In this document: positions 1-10,900 of the stretch, one piece after another
Layout of the letters: every line of letters starts with the position of its first letter
Numbering within the stretch: the first letter of the stretch is position 1
NCBI GenBank assembly: GCA_028822845.1
Contig: JAPKCS010000003.1
Span: 16,347-80,346, forward strand
Source of the DNA: Candidatus Poseidoniaceae archaeon
GTDB lineage: Archaea; Thermoplasmatota; Poseidoniia; Poseidoniales; Poseidoniaceae
Direction: 5' to 3'
Length of the DNA stretch: 64,000 nucleotides
Made by a program: the position numbers and the translations under genes
The notes under the pieces: generated by a model
What the model was told of the DNA's origin: nothing
Databases searched by the model: none
What the model saw: the letters and a program-made list of their open reading frames with translations, nothing else

Positions 1-2
1 CA

Positions 3-392
3 GTGGGTATGTACCCGCACGCTAGGAAGGTCGGAGATCTGCTGTACCTTTCGGGAGTCGGACCACGGCAACCGGGAACAAATGCCATCCCAGGTGGACC
101 AATCTGTGATGAGAACGGCCAAGCGCTCGACTACGACATCAAAGCACAAACCAAAGCAGTCGTCGACAACATCACTCGTATCTTAGAAGAAGCCGGAGGA
201 TCGATCGAAGATGTTCTCGATGTGACTTCGTTCCTCGTCGACATGGATCGAGATTTCAGTGGTTACAACGAAGTCTGGGCCGAGACACTTGGAAAGGTCG
301 GTCCCACAAGGACCACGCTCGCTATTCGTGCCCTTCCAACACCAATTGCTGTTGAGATGAAAGTCATCGCTCGGGCACCGACGACTGAATGA
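3..392 (+). CDS. RidA family protein (2-aminomuconate deaminase-like subgroup), 5' end cut off
   Basis: RidA/YjgF/YER057c/UK114 proteins hydrolyse reactive enamine/imine intermediates; one branch acts as 2-aminomuconate deaminase in tryptophan-type aromatic degradation. The family core is visible: KVGDLLYLSGVGP near the N-terminus, a central Q..AVVDNITRILEEAG helix, DVTSFLVDM, and a C-terminal RTTLAIRALPTPIAVEMKVIA segment. The ALPTPIAVE form of the last motif resembles the aminomuconate-deaminase branch more than classic RidA. Only a GTG opens the frame inside the window, directly before the conserved PHA..VGDLLY region, so roughly 10-15 N-terminal residues probably lie off the left edge. 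Substrate is not resolvable from sequence. Confidence 0.85.
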   Translation: MGMYPHARKVGDLLYLSGVGPRQPGTNAIPGGPICDENGQALDYDIKAQTKAVVDNITRILEEAGGSIEDVLDVTSFLVDMDRDFSGYNEVWAETLGKVGPTRTTLAIRALPTPIAVEMKVIARAPTTE

Positions 393-472
393 ATTTCCGT
401 TTTTCGGGGGGTTGCATTCCTAAGTCTTCCACAAGCCTATATGATTTGGAGGTTTACCAAAGATTGTTGGAA

Positions 473-479
473 CTATACC
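473..479 (+). promoter_or_regulatory. Possible TATA element for the permease gene
   Basis: CTATACC sits about 25 nt before the ATG at 502, the spacing expected for an archaeal TATA box driving a leaderless or nearly leaderless mRNA. A second TATA-like stretch (TATATGA) lies near 438. No Shine-Dalgarno sequence is close to the ATG. Visual match only. Confidence 0.3.
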
Positions 480-501
480 ATCACTTTTCCGGGGCAGCAG
501 T

Positions 502-2157
502 ATGGACTTGAAAGGAACCGCAGAAAAACTCATTCACGGCGATGTCAAAGGCGCTATGCAGGATGTGGGGAAGGGTATTGAACGGACCCTCGGATTATCC
601 GGCGTGATCATCATTTCCCTATCAGCAATGCTTGGATCTGGCCTCTTTGTGTTGCCATCTATGGCTGCTGACTTGATGGGAGATGGCATGTGGCTGGCAT
701 ACGTTCTTGCAGCGACAGTCGTTCTTCCTGGAGCGATCTCCAAATCAGAAATGGCATCCGCACTGCCGGTCTCTGGTGGAACGTATGTCTATGTTGAACG
801 GACCTATGGACCGCTGATTGGAACGATCACTGGATTGGGCCTGTGGGCATCATTCCTCCTCAAAGCTGCATTTGCCCTGATTGGTCTCTCTGCGTACATG
901 TATGCTTTTACCTCATTTTTTGATGTTGAATTCAATACAATCAATGTTTCGCTCTCGGTTTTGGTCCTGGTTGTTGTGATCAATATTCTTGGTGTGAAAA
1001 AGATAAAATCAATACAAGCGCCAATCGTTGGTTCTGCCGTTGCGTTCCTCATTCTCCTTTCCATTGCGGCTCTGTTCATGGATTCGACAGACTTGGCCAG
1101 GCCAGGTAAGGCAGCCTTCGATACAGACACATTGCTCTTAGCAGAAACTGCAGCCCTGGTGTTTGTGGCCTATGCTGGAGTGACGAAGGTGGCTGCAATT
1201 GCGGGGGAAATCAAAAACCCCGGAAAGAACCTTCCGAATGGAATGTATTTGTCCCTGCTCTTTGCAACATTGCTCTACGCTGGAGTTGCCTATGTGTTGA
1301 TGGCGGCACTGCCAGACCAATGGTGGATTCAAGACGGCCATACAGCCCAAGACCCGATCTTCATCTTCGCAACCCATGTCGGCGGTGAGACCGTTGGGCT
1401 CTTCGCTGCCGTGCTTGCCATATTCACAATGGCATCAATGGCTCTAGCAGGAATTTTAGCCTCTTCACGCTACCTTTTCGCAATGTCACGCGATAGTCTT
1501 CTTCCTCAACTTTTTGAAGACTTGAACCCAAAATGGGAAACACCTCACTGGGCGATCATATTCACTGGAGGCATGATGGCCTTTGCGATCGTATTCTTAC
1601 CGGTCTACGACGTCGCTAAACTTGCTTCAGGATTCCAAATCATGGTGTTCATCGTCATCAATTCATGCGTCATCGTTCTCCGCCAACTCAAACGCAATCT
1701 AGAGTGGTATCAACCAACCTACAAAGGTCCGTTCTATCCAGTCATCCAACTGTGGGGAATCGTTGCTGGAGCCGCCCTCATATGGATGATGGGCGAGAAG
1801 GCATTCATCGGAGCAGGTGCAGCGGTCCTCATCGGCCTCATCACCTATTACGGATACGGAAAGAAGCATTCGCACCCTCGAGAAACACCATTTGAATCAT
1901 TCCGAAAACAGTTTACCAACCCAACGAAATCTGAACATGACCGCCGTATTTCGGTGTTCCATGCTGCGGACCTCGGTGGGAAAAACCACTTGACACTAAG
2001 TGAATTCCAACATGCCTTGGAATCACTGGATTTCGAATTCAAGTCCGATGAATCAAGGTTGATTTTCCATAAGTCTGATCTCAATGGGGACGGTTTTGTG
2101 GACATTGATGAGTTCATCACCACCTTCGAAAATGAGATCATCGAAGAAGAAGGCTGA
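502..2157 (+). CDS. APC-superfamily amino acid permease with C-terminal EF-hand pair
   Basis: A polytopic transporter of the amino acid-polyamine-organocation superfamily, probably moving amino acids across the cytoplasmic membrane. After about 30 soluble residues the first helix carries the APC signature (LSAMLGSGLFVLPS), and about 12 hydrophobic segments follow to roughly residue 450. The last 75 residues are unusual: a canonical EF-hand calcium loop DLNGDGFVDIDE at 526-537, preceded by a degenerate partner loop starting at D490 (glycine and lysine where oxygen ligands are expected, but the position-12 glutamate kept). The frame is continuous, so this is a true fusion. Calcium control of transport is inference. 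Substrate is unknown. The next gene downstream is convergent. Confidence 0.88.
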   Translation: MDLKGTAEKLIHGDVKGAMQDVGKGIERTLGLSGVIIISLSAMLGSGLFVLPSMAADLMGDGMWLAYVLAATVVLPGAISKSEMASALPVSGGTYVYVERTYGPLIGTITGLGLWASFLLKAAFALIGLSAYMYAFTSFFDVEFNTINVSLSVLVLVVVINILGVKKIKSIQAPIVGSAVAFLILLSIAALFMDSTDLARPGKAAFDTDTLLLAETAALVFVAYAGVTKVAAIAGEIKNPGKNLPNGMYLSLLFATLLYAGVAYVLMAALPDQWWIQDGHTAQDPIFIFATHVGGETVGLFAAVLAIFTMASMALAGILASSRYLFAMSRDSLLPQLFEDLNPKWETPHWAIIFTGGMMAFAIVFLPVYDVAKLASGFQIMVFIVINSCVIVLRQLKRNLEWYQPTYKGPFYPVIQLWGIVAGAALIWMMGEKAFIGAGAAVLIGLITYYGYGKKHSHPRETPFESFRKQFTNPTKSEHDRRISVFHAADLGGKNHLTLSEFQHALESLDFEFKSDESRLIFHKSDLNGDGFVDIDEFITTFENEIIEEEG

Positions 2158-2158
2158 C

Positions 2159-2182
2159 CTCTGAGAAGAACTGCTTTCAGAG
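2159..2182 (+). terminator. Weak hairpin after the permease gene
   Basis: A 6-bp inverted repeat, CTCTGA at 2159-2164 and TCAGAG at 2177-2182, lies just after the stop codon at 2157 in the 174-nt convergent gap. There is no T-run after it, so a termination role is weakly supported. Confidence 0.25.
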
Positions 2183-2331
2183 AATGAGAGAACCAAACTG
2201 TGACCATTGAAAGAGTGGACTCACAACGGCAGAGTAAAACAGGTCGAACCACAACTGGCTTGACCAACAAACGCCTGCAGCAATCAGGTACATCATGCCC
2301 GAATCCTCTTCGGAAGGCACCCAGTGTGTCA

Positions 2332-4926
2332 TCAGTTCACCCGGGTCCACGAACCGTCTTCACCGACGTTCCAGTATTGGACTTCGCTGCTTACATCGAC
2401 GTACCAACCAGATTGTCCTTGCTCGGTTCCTGGAGCGGCTTGCATGACACCGACTTCGCTTGCTTTTGCAGCAAGCGACTGTTTGAGTTCTTCAGTGAGG
2501 TCAATGCTGGAAGGCGCGCCATCGTCGGATGCCTCATCAGCTTCGTCAGAATCCAAATCGTCCTCATATTCATCTTCTGACCATTCATCTTCCTCAGTGT
2601 TGTTGACCTTTCGAACAAGCACCACCAGCGTGATCAAAATCAGACCAAGGAGGAAAGATCCCAGCGTCATTGCAGTGTTCGTTGAGCCTACAGCACCTCC
2701 GAACAAAACCGATTCGACGTCAAAGAAGCGCTGAGTGATCAGTCCATCCCAATTGACGGTGCAGGATCGATCGTTGCCTGCAGAATTAATGTTTAATTCC
2801 CATGTATCGCCGGTAACATACCTCGCTTTTCCTGCAGAGCAGGACACGGTTGTGTTTTCAGGTTCAACGATGACAAGGTTATCGTATTCATCGATGCCCT
2901 GAAGTTGAAGCAACACCGTGTCGCCTTGCGCGATGTCAAAGCCGTCAAGCTCTGCGAGAATCCGAACGGCCTGACCTGGCTGGATGGCCAAATCAATGCT
3001 GTGAGTCGCTCCGTCTTGAACAAACGTCAACGTGTAGAGTCCAGCGACCCGCCCGGTGAAGTCCCAGTAGCCGTTGCCTGAAGGTGAGCCTTCAAGCACG
3101 CCAAAGGTTTCATCCAAAAGAACGGTTACATTCGTTGCTGGCGCCATGTTGCCATGAGCGTCAACCACTTGGATGAACACTTCCGAGGGGACACCTGCGT
3201 CGACCGTAAGTCCACTTTCGTAATCGGTCACCAAGTTTCGAGCCTCGCCAGCGATGACGGTCAGCCGAATCGTGGCAAAGATACCATCAGCGTTGGCACG
3301 GATTTCATGGCCACCGACCTCGGTCGGCATCCAGTGCATGTTTGCAAGCATGAGTTCAACCGTTGCGTCTTCTCCATCCACCGTCCAATTAAGGCCAATT
3401 TGCGCAAGTTGATTGCCAAATCCATCAAAGAATGTAGGATTGAGGTCAAGCGGTGCATCAGAGGCAATGATGGCGTTGGCACCGTTCATTTCGATGAAAG
3501 CCAAACTGCCACTTTGTGTGGTGGCCTGAAACAGACTGTCGAACCGGAGGTCCGAACTTGCGTCGTACCACGAGGCTTCCACACGCCATACCGTGAGCGA
3601 GCGGGGTGCGAGCGTTGCGTACCCTTCATAGGTGGTGAAATACGAAGCATTGCCGGAAATCAATGACATTGTTCCATTGACCAGCCATTGGTTTCCAACG
3701 GCATCAACGGCCCAAAACGAGAGAACATTCTGCTGACCTGCTCTGAGCACCGACGGCTCAAGCGTCAGCGATGTCTCAATCGCGCTCCCATGGACAATGT
3801 TGACTTCAACAGAAGAAGCAACACCTTCATCGATGACGTTGAGATGATGAACACCCATGGCTCCCGGTGTCCAATGAATTCGACCATCGACGTTGGCAAG
3901 TCCACCGCTTGTTGTTGTGAAATTAGCGAGCGGGGGGGTGAACGAACCGGTGTATCCATTGACGTCAGTTCGCATGGTGACAAGTTCGTATGCTTGCCCT
4001 GCAATGTATGTTTCACCATCGGAGAGCACGGTGATCTGTGACAGGGATGCGTCAGCTGGTACGACTCGAATGGTCGCAGCACCAGTGATGTTGCCTGCAG
4101 CAACTGTGAGGTTCCAAACGCCGGGATACGTCGCTGAAAAGCGACCAACAGGACTCATGGTTCCGTTCTCGGCCGTCCAGGTTTTGTAACCAGCCTCTGT
4201 GTGATTCATCTCGAAGCCGTTCTGGTCGAGCAAACGTACTTGGAGGTAGATTGATTCACCGCTTCGAATTTGAAGATCGTCTTCGAAAAGGAACTCATGA
4301 GGTCCATCTGCAATGACTTCGACCATTCGGTTGTCTTCCATTTGGTTCAAGCGGGCTCGGACATGAACATCGCCCAATTCGGTTGGTATCCATTGAGGCG
4401 TACCGATTCCAGCATAGGTTCCATCGAGGGTCCAAACGACATCAGTGGCGGGCTTAGCATTCCCTCGAGCGTCCAAAAGATTCGCTTGTAGGGAGGTGCT
4501 GGTGAGTGCATGCGCACTGGAGGTGGTAATCTTCAACGATTGACCAACACCCGCACTTACGGTGATGTTGAACACATCTGTTAGACCTGCGTGACTCGCT
4601 TCGATGCTGATCAGGCCTGCCTGCCAAGGATAGAACACACCCTCGCTGCTGATCGTACCATTGGAACTTGACCAATTGATCTGACCTGAAGCGATGTTGT
4701 TGACCGCATCGTACAACGCGGCTTCGAACGTGGCCACCTCATCGGCGGTCATTGAGTACACAGGTGAAGCGATTGCAATGCGAGTCGCTGGACCTGCTCG
4801 ATGTACCTCAATGTCATCTTCGAGAACAGATGTCGCTGCCAGTGGCTGCCAAGCTTGGGTGCAAAAAAGCGTGACCAGCAGCAGGCAAAGCATTGTTTTT
4901 ACCGATTGAGACCGTAAAATTCGCAT
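2332..4926 (-). CDS. Membrane-anchored surface protein with Ig-like repeats and aromatic cytoplasmic tail
   Basis: A predicted exported protein of 864 aa. The start at 4926 is chosen because GGAGGTGA lies 5 nt upstream; an upstream in-frame ATG at 4956 would place that site inside the gene. A signal peptide (MLCLLLVTLFCTQAW) is followed by about eight Ig-like/Big-type beta repeats of 90-100 aa with recurrent 'DA.GN..P' and 'W.P...G...I.A' patterns. Near the C-terminus are one transmembrane helix (LGSFLLGLILITLVVLV), a very acidic stretch (EEDEWSEDEYEDD) and a tail with SGWYVDVSSEVQYWNVG then GSWTRVN. The tail recalls the WYxDP...YWDG..W pattern of DUF2510. It lies 39 nt after the stop of the giant gene on the same strand, so co-transcription is likely. 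Function is unknown; surface structural or adhesive role is inferred. Confidence 0.85.
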   Translation of the reverse strand: MRILRSQSVKTMLCLLLVTLFCTQAWQPLAATSVLEDDIEVHRAGPATRIAIASPVYSMTADEVATFEAALYDAVNNIASGQINWSSSNGTISSEGVFYPWQAGLISIEASHAGLTDVFNITVSAGVGQSLKITTSSAHALTSTSLQANLLDARGNAKPATDVVWTLDGTYAGIGTPQWIPTELGDVHVRARLNQMEDNRMVEVIADGPHEFLFEDDLQIRSGESIYLQVRLLDQNGFEMNHTEAGYKTWTAENGTMSPVGRFSATYPGVWNLTVAAGNITGAATIRVVPADASLSQITVLSDGETYIAGQAYELVTMRTDVNGYTGSFTPPLANFTTTSGGLANVDGRIHWTPGAMGVHHLNVIDEGVASSVEVNIVHGSAIETSLTLEPSVLRAGQQNVLSFWAVDAVGNQWLVNGTMSLISGNASYFTTYEGYATLAPRSLTVWRVEASWYDASSDLRFDSLFQATTQSGSLAFIEMNGANAIIASDAPLDLNPTFFDGFGNQLAQIGLNWTVDGEDATVELMLANMHWMPTEVGGHEIRANADGIFATIRLTVIAGEARNLVTDYESGLTVDAGVPSEVFIQVVDAHGNMAPATNVTVLLDETFGVLEGSPSGNGYWDFTGRVAGLYTLTFVQDGATHSIDLAIQPGQAVRILAELDGFDIAQGDTVLLQLQGIDEYDNLVIVEPENTTVSCSAGKARYVTGDTWELNINSAGNDRSCTVNWDGLITQRFFDVESVLFGGAVGSTNTAMTLGSFLLGLILITLVVLVRKVNNTEEDEWSEDEYEDDLDSDEADEASDDGAPSSIDLTEELKQSLAAKASEVGVMQAAPGTEQGQSGWYVDVSSEVQYWNVGEDGSWTRVN

Positions 4927-4965
4927 ATCTTCACCTCCTGCTTCAACCTGTATCAAAGACGCTGT

Positions 4966-7900
4966 TCACTCAGTCCATTCAGCCCATTCGGATTCATCGC
5001 CCTGGCGGTACCACCAGGCTCCGTTTTCATCCTCTGCCCATTCGGTTCCGTCGTCATCAACGCGATGATCGGTCATCCAAGAAGAGTCAATTTCTGGGAC
5101 GTCTTTCGCCTCCGGCGCTGGACCTGACGGACCGGGCGCAGGACCTGATGGGCCTGGCGCTGGACCCGCTGGACCAGGTGCTGGACCAGAAGGTCCTGCT
5201 GCAGATGAGGAAGACGATTCATCTTCGTATTCATCGTCGTAGTCTTCGTAATCAGTGTCGCCACCTCGGAAGGTGATGAACAACAAGACAAGCACCACAC
5301 AGGCGATGATTGCTAACAATACGGCGCCGACGTAATACAGTGGGCCTCCGGACTTGAAGAAGCCACCAACGTTGCCAAGAACTTCATATTCCAAGGATTC
5401 AGAGACCTTGCCGGAAGTGATGGTTACGGTTTGTGGGCCGCTGTCAAGGGTGACCACCTTCCAAACACCTTGGCCTTGAGCCAAGACTTCTGCTCGCCCA
5501 GTTGAGTCGACATTTGTGCTTGCTGGAACCTCAATTGGATTCTCGTAAGCGTCGAAGGCTAAGACGGTCACAGTGAACGAACCAAGTTGATCGGTCGTGG
5601 AAGTCGACAATTCTACGAGGATCGAACTGACCGTTCGTTGAGCTGCCACTGAGAGATCAAGACTTCCTGATGCCTGTCCTGCATCGAACATGAGCATGTG
5701 AGTTCCTGCAGTTCGTGCGAAGTAACTGTACTGGCCTTCAGAGGTTCCAGGAGTGATATCGCTCACTGCGCTGTTGTTCTCGGTCCATTCAACCGTTTGT
5801 GGGAAGGTGTTTCCATCCGTGTCAGTACCGGTGATTTGAATTGAGATTTCCTTTCCTGCATCTTGGGCGAAGGTGTCGACCGATGAAACAATGCTGACAG
5901 CGACGCCATGAAGAACAGTGACTGAAACTGAGTCACTGATGTTATACCCAGCGTTGCTGATTGCGAACCCTGCAACTGTGAAATTACCAACACCCGTGGC
6001 TTGCCAACGCATGTTGTCAACGAGGAGTTGTGAAGTGATGTCCACAGTCGTACCTGCGTCTTCATCGATCAGAACCCAAGTCAATGCACTTGCATCAATC
6101 GGGTTGGTATCTTGATCTTCGAGGCTCGAAGAGAAATCGATGTATTCATCGGACGTGATATCAAATGTGTCACCGTTGGTTCCATCCGAACCAAGAGCCG
6201 TAATGGTTGCTGAGATGAGATCGCCTTGAGTCACCTCAACGAACAAACTCACTTCGTGAATCACTGAGCCATCATCGTAAACAGCGAAGATTGTGTAGGC
6301 CGTGAGCGAGGACATGTAGGGTTGGAACGTCACTTCATCGTTCGCCAAATCAGCGCCTTCAAGGATTGCTTGGTCCGTCCACACTGCGTGTGAAAGCGTC
6401 CAATTGGCATTGATCGACCATCGGTTGCCCTTTTGATCGGTTGCCTTGACCTTGACATCAATTGAATCATCAGCGGTTAGCTGGAAGGTGTTACCAACTG
6501 AATCGACGTTTTGCACCACAAGAACAAGCGTTACAATTGCGCCTTGTTCGACAGTGACCGAAACTTCAGTGAGTTTATCTTCATACTTGGCTTCAAGGAT
6601 CTTTTGTCCACGGGAAATTGGATCCCAAATGGCAGGTCCTCCTGCCGTGAGGATACCGTCGGAAGTCTTGGTCCAATTCTGGCTTGGCAAGTAAACTGGC
6701 AAACGGTTACCACGGACATCTATACGAGTTGTGTTGATGTAAATTCGATCGTCAGCCGTGATGGCTGTTGCTGAGAGGTCGAGTTCCAATCGATCCATTT
6801 CACCGTGACCGACGCTAATGGCAAGTTGGCCTTCTGCTCCACTGGTGGAAGTGAGATTAAGCATCCACATACCAACATGGTCGGGGAAGTACTCCGAATT
6901 CTCAGTGCTGTAGTTCCCATCAGCCACTGTCCATGTGAGTGAGCCTGCTTGGCTCACATCTGTGATTTCGTTGTTGAATTGGTCATACAATGTGTGAGTG
7001 ATGGAACACCAAACTCCTGCTGGGATTGTGCCCGAGCAACCTTCCAAAGTGAAGGATGTAGCAACACCTGTGGTCACGGTCACGAGCACGGTCACACTTT
7101 GACCGTTCCAATCAACAGTGATGCCTTGGGGACCCACTGCATATGGCAAGAATACGTTTTGTTGAGTTGAATCCATGCTTCCGTTGCTTGGAGTGTATGA
7201 AATCGCTTGCCCAGGCACAATGTTACCGAACTGGTCCACCACGTATGCGGTGACGACCATTGGGTCATCTGCGGTGATCACAGCGGCAGCGCCAGTGGCC
7301 ACAAGGGTGGTTGGGGCACCTGGCGAAACGGCAACAATTTCAGTTGCACAAATCAGGCCAAAGCAGGCGGAAACGCTGTGTTGTCCAGTGGCATAAGGCG
7401 TGAAAACGCCGGTCGAGGAAATGCTGCCATTTGTCGCAGACCAAACAATTGGTGCACTCACAGGCATCGAGAGATGGTTGTAAGCAGCGTAACTGAAAGT
7501 AACCGGGGTGTCAGCGTTTGTTGACGGTGCGGTTGGGGTCAAGTCAACGGTTGTCACGTCGGTGTGGTTCAACAAAATGATTGGTCGCAATGAGGCAAAG
7601 GTTTCAACCGATTCACTGGCGATGAAATTGCCCATCATATCGCCTCGGTTTGGCGTACCAATAATTACCCAAGCGTTATCGTTATCGATCAGCATGCCTT
7701 GTGCTCCAATGTCAAACCAAATCCAGCGGTTGTCACTCAAGTCGGTTTCAACAAAGGTAGAGACTGGCGTGGCATCATAGTCGACACCAGATTGCATACC
7801 TGCCGTCCCCCAAGCGTTGCCTGAGGAAGCGTTGTTCCATGAGGAAGCAGATTGACTCCATTGAGTGTTCGTAATTCGATGGACGCTAAAGGTCATGGCG

Positions 7901-10900
7901 TTCGCGCCTCCAACGGCGACCCATGAATCAAGGTACAAACCTAGACTTGCAGAATGGATGCTTGCGTGGGCTGGAAGTGGAACTTGACTGTTGTCCAAAG
8001 CGAAGGTCATGTAGGCCTTCTGGCCACTGTTCTGTCCGAAGTAGGTTCCAACTTCGATGAGTTCTGAGTCACCAAAGTTGGTGTCGGAATCAGCTTCGCT
8101 AAGGTGCGTTTCACGGATGTTTGTGTGCCCGAACTGAGTGACTTCGTTGCCGGTTTGGAACGTGTAGGTGTACGTCAAGTCGTTGTTGTCGGCGTGAGTC
8201 GGGTTACCGATGGCAAACGACCAGCGGGGTGAAGACGGTCCTGGAATCGATTGGTTGACACCTTGGACCCACCATTGGAAAACTTCCCCAGTATCAAGAC
8301 TGGTTGGGAATCGGAAGCTGGTGTTTGTAATGGCATTGCCTTCCCAAGACCGGAACTTGTACACGCCGGACTGGTTTGCGATGGTGACCACATAGCCTGT
8401 AGCACCTGTTGATGGAGCCCAAGAAAGGACAGGTGATGCATCTGGCTGAAGCAAGGCCCCGCTGGTGTTGTACAGCACCTCACCGTCGCTGGGGTAGGTG
8501 AGGGACGGTTGACTTGGGGGTTGAACACCATCGACGTTATCGATGTATTCGAGCAAAATGTAGGGTCGAAGGTCCTCAGTGCTGTACTCGGAAGAGTAGA
8601 ACTGATGGTTCGTGTAAGGCGTTCCAACCACTTCCAGCATTACCGTCATGGTCATGTTCCCATTCGCTACATTCGATTGAGCAAGACTGGTGAGGTCCCA
8701 TTCCACCCAGCCACTTGCTGGGTTCAAGGTAAGCGTTGAACGGGTGATCTCGGTTGAAGAGCAAGGCACACTGTTGTTCCATGTGACGCTGTTTTCCGCA
8801 AAGGAAGAACAGGCGTGAGCGGAAACGGTTGTGGCAGAGGTCCCGACCACATTGTATCGATACAATTTGAGCAACATCGAGGTAGGGGTCATGGCAGTCG
8901 GCCATGGCATGGCGCTCAAATCAAACTCAAACAGAATGCTGCTTTGACCAGAACCTGAACTCGAAGTGCCCAAATTAAGGGTTTGGGATGAGCCCATGTT
9001 GGATGTGACTGAAGAGGAGATCTCAGCATCGGACACTTCTGGAAGAGAACCAGTTTCACTGAAAATTGATCCGCGGTAGAGCGCCAGCGATTGATTACCG
9101 TTACCATCATCATAGCCTTGGTCGACAGGAATTCGGTATTTGTTGACGGGTGACCAAGAGCCGATTCGGTGATCTTGATCGCCGCGGATTCGCCAGTATT
9201 TCCAGTCATCACCCTTCTCAACATCGGTTCCGGTTAACGAAAGGTTCTGAGCATCCCAAGTTACGTTGAATTCATCTTGAGAAACGACGGTGGTTGAATC
9301 AAAGCAAAGAGCATCGATCATCCGTGAGTTTGATGCGCCACAGAGGACCCATTGTGTATGATTGGAATCGGTTGAGGACCAATTTACATTCACTTCATCC
9401 GACCCGCTTGGGCGCGGTGCAGAGAGGTTCCACAATGTTGCGCCGTCTGCCGGTACTCGGCCTGTTGGCATCGCTGGGCCCCATGGATTGGTGGTCTCGT
9501 AAGTGAACGTGAGTGTTGGGCGATCTGCTTGACCGGTGTTTTCGCTGCTTGGAATGTAATACACACCATCGACGGTCCCATCGACTTCCTCTGCTTGAAT
9601 GAGGACATTCAAGCTGGAGTCTCCGCGAAGAATAGCATGCTGAAGCAAAGAAGTGACGTTGATGGAATATTCACTCGAACTGTTCATCCAGAAACCATCA
9701 GTCTCTGGGCGTTCGGAATCATCTGAATGGTAGGCTCCCACGCCTTGCCATGAAGTGGTGTTGTTCCCAGGATGAGCCCATGTGGAGGCTTCATCCCATG
9801 AGGTTAACATTCTTGAGACGGTTACAAACACTTCACCGTTTCCTGAAACAGCGGTCAAATTGAGGGTCGCATTGTGGATCTCATAAGTGGAAGGCATTGG
9901 AAGGGTGCTGAAGTCAATGGAAATGAGTGTGGAGGTACGCAATGTGCTGCTCGAAGGGCTCTGGCCAACTGAAAGATAGGCTGAAGCGCCGTTGTTCGAT
10001 TGTGTGTTGCCGCTATCAAGTCGGGTGTCCGCTGTGAACGATGGATAATTCAATTCTTCAACGATGCTGCCGTCTTGAAGGGCAATCCATGCGTGTGTTG
10101 AATCCACTTCGCCTGAAATCACGCTTGGGATGTAGAACACAGTCGATGCACTTTGTGGACCAATCATGCCCGAATCAATCGGTTGAACGGTCCAACGGAC
10201 AGTTTGGATGTCCTCGATATCTGTTGGAGGGGTGAAGGTCAAGTTGGTCAAATCAAAGGCGGCTGGCGTGTCTCTTGAATCGTAAACCATTCGTCCTGCC
10301 ATGTCGTCGTTGGCATCTTCGAAGATGATGACTCGCCACGCTGACGGGGTGTTGACGGTGGCTGGGATGGTCCACGAGAGAACCGGTGCATAATCTGGAA
10401 GAACAGCGTGGGATGTTGCATCCCATTGAATGGTTCCGTTTGACGGACCTGCGTTGTTCCCTGCAGTGCTTGGAACGGCTGCTGTCCCGTTGGTCCAGGT
10501 GAGGTTCAGCCATGGACGGTTCGAGGAAGTGCCTTCTGAAGTTGTGAACGTGATCAGGTTGGCGCCACCTGACCAAGCTGTAATTTCATTTGATGCATAC
10601 ACCATCAATGAAAGGGAAGAAGCACCGGAATCGAGGGCGGCTTGCACCGCTTCGGTCACGTCCCATGTCATCCAGTCACCGCTCACAGAGGACTGAAGGT
10701 CGACGTATTCCCCAGCGTCAACACCGATGTCGCGCCCGCCGACAGCGGACCAGTTGTTGGTTCCGTCATAGGTGGTGTCATTGGCATCACCAGACCAGCT
10801 TTGGAGCACAGGGCGTATAGCAAGAGGTTCGCCAGTTGAGGAACCAAATTCAGAATAGAGGTTCAAACCTGCATCAGTCACACGAGCGTTTCCAGGTTGT

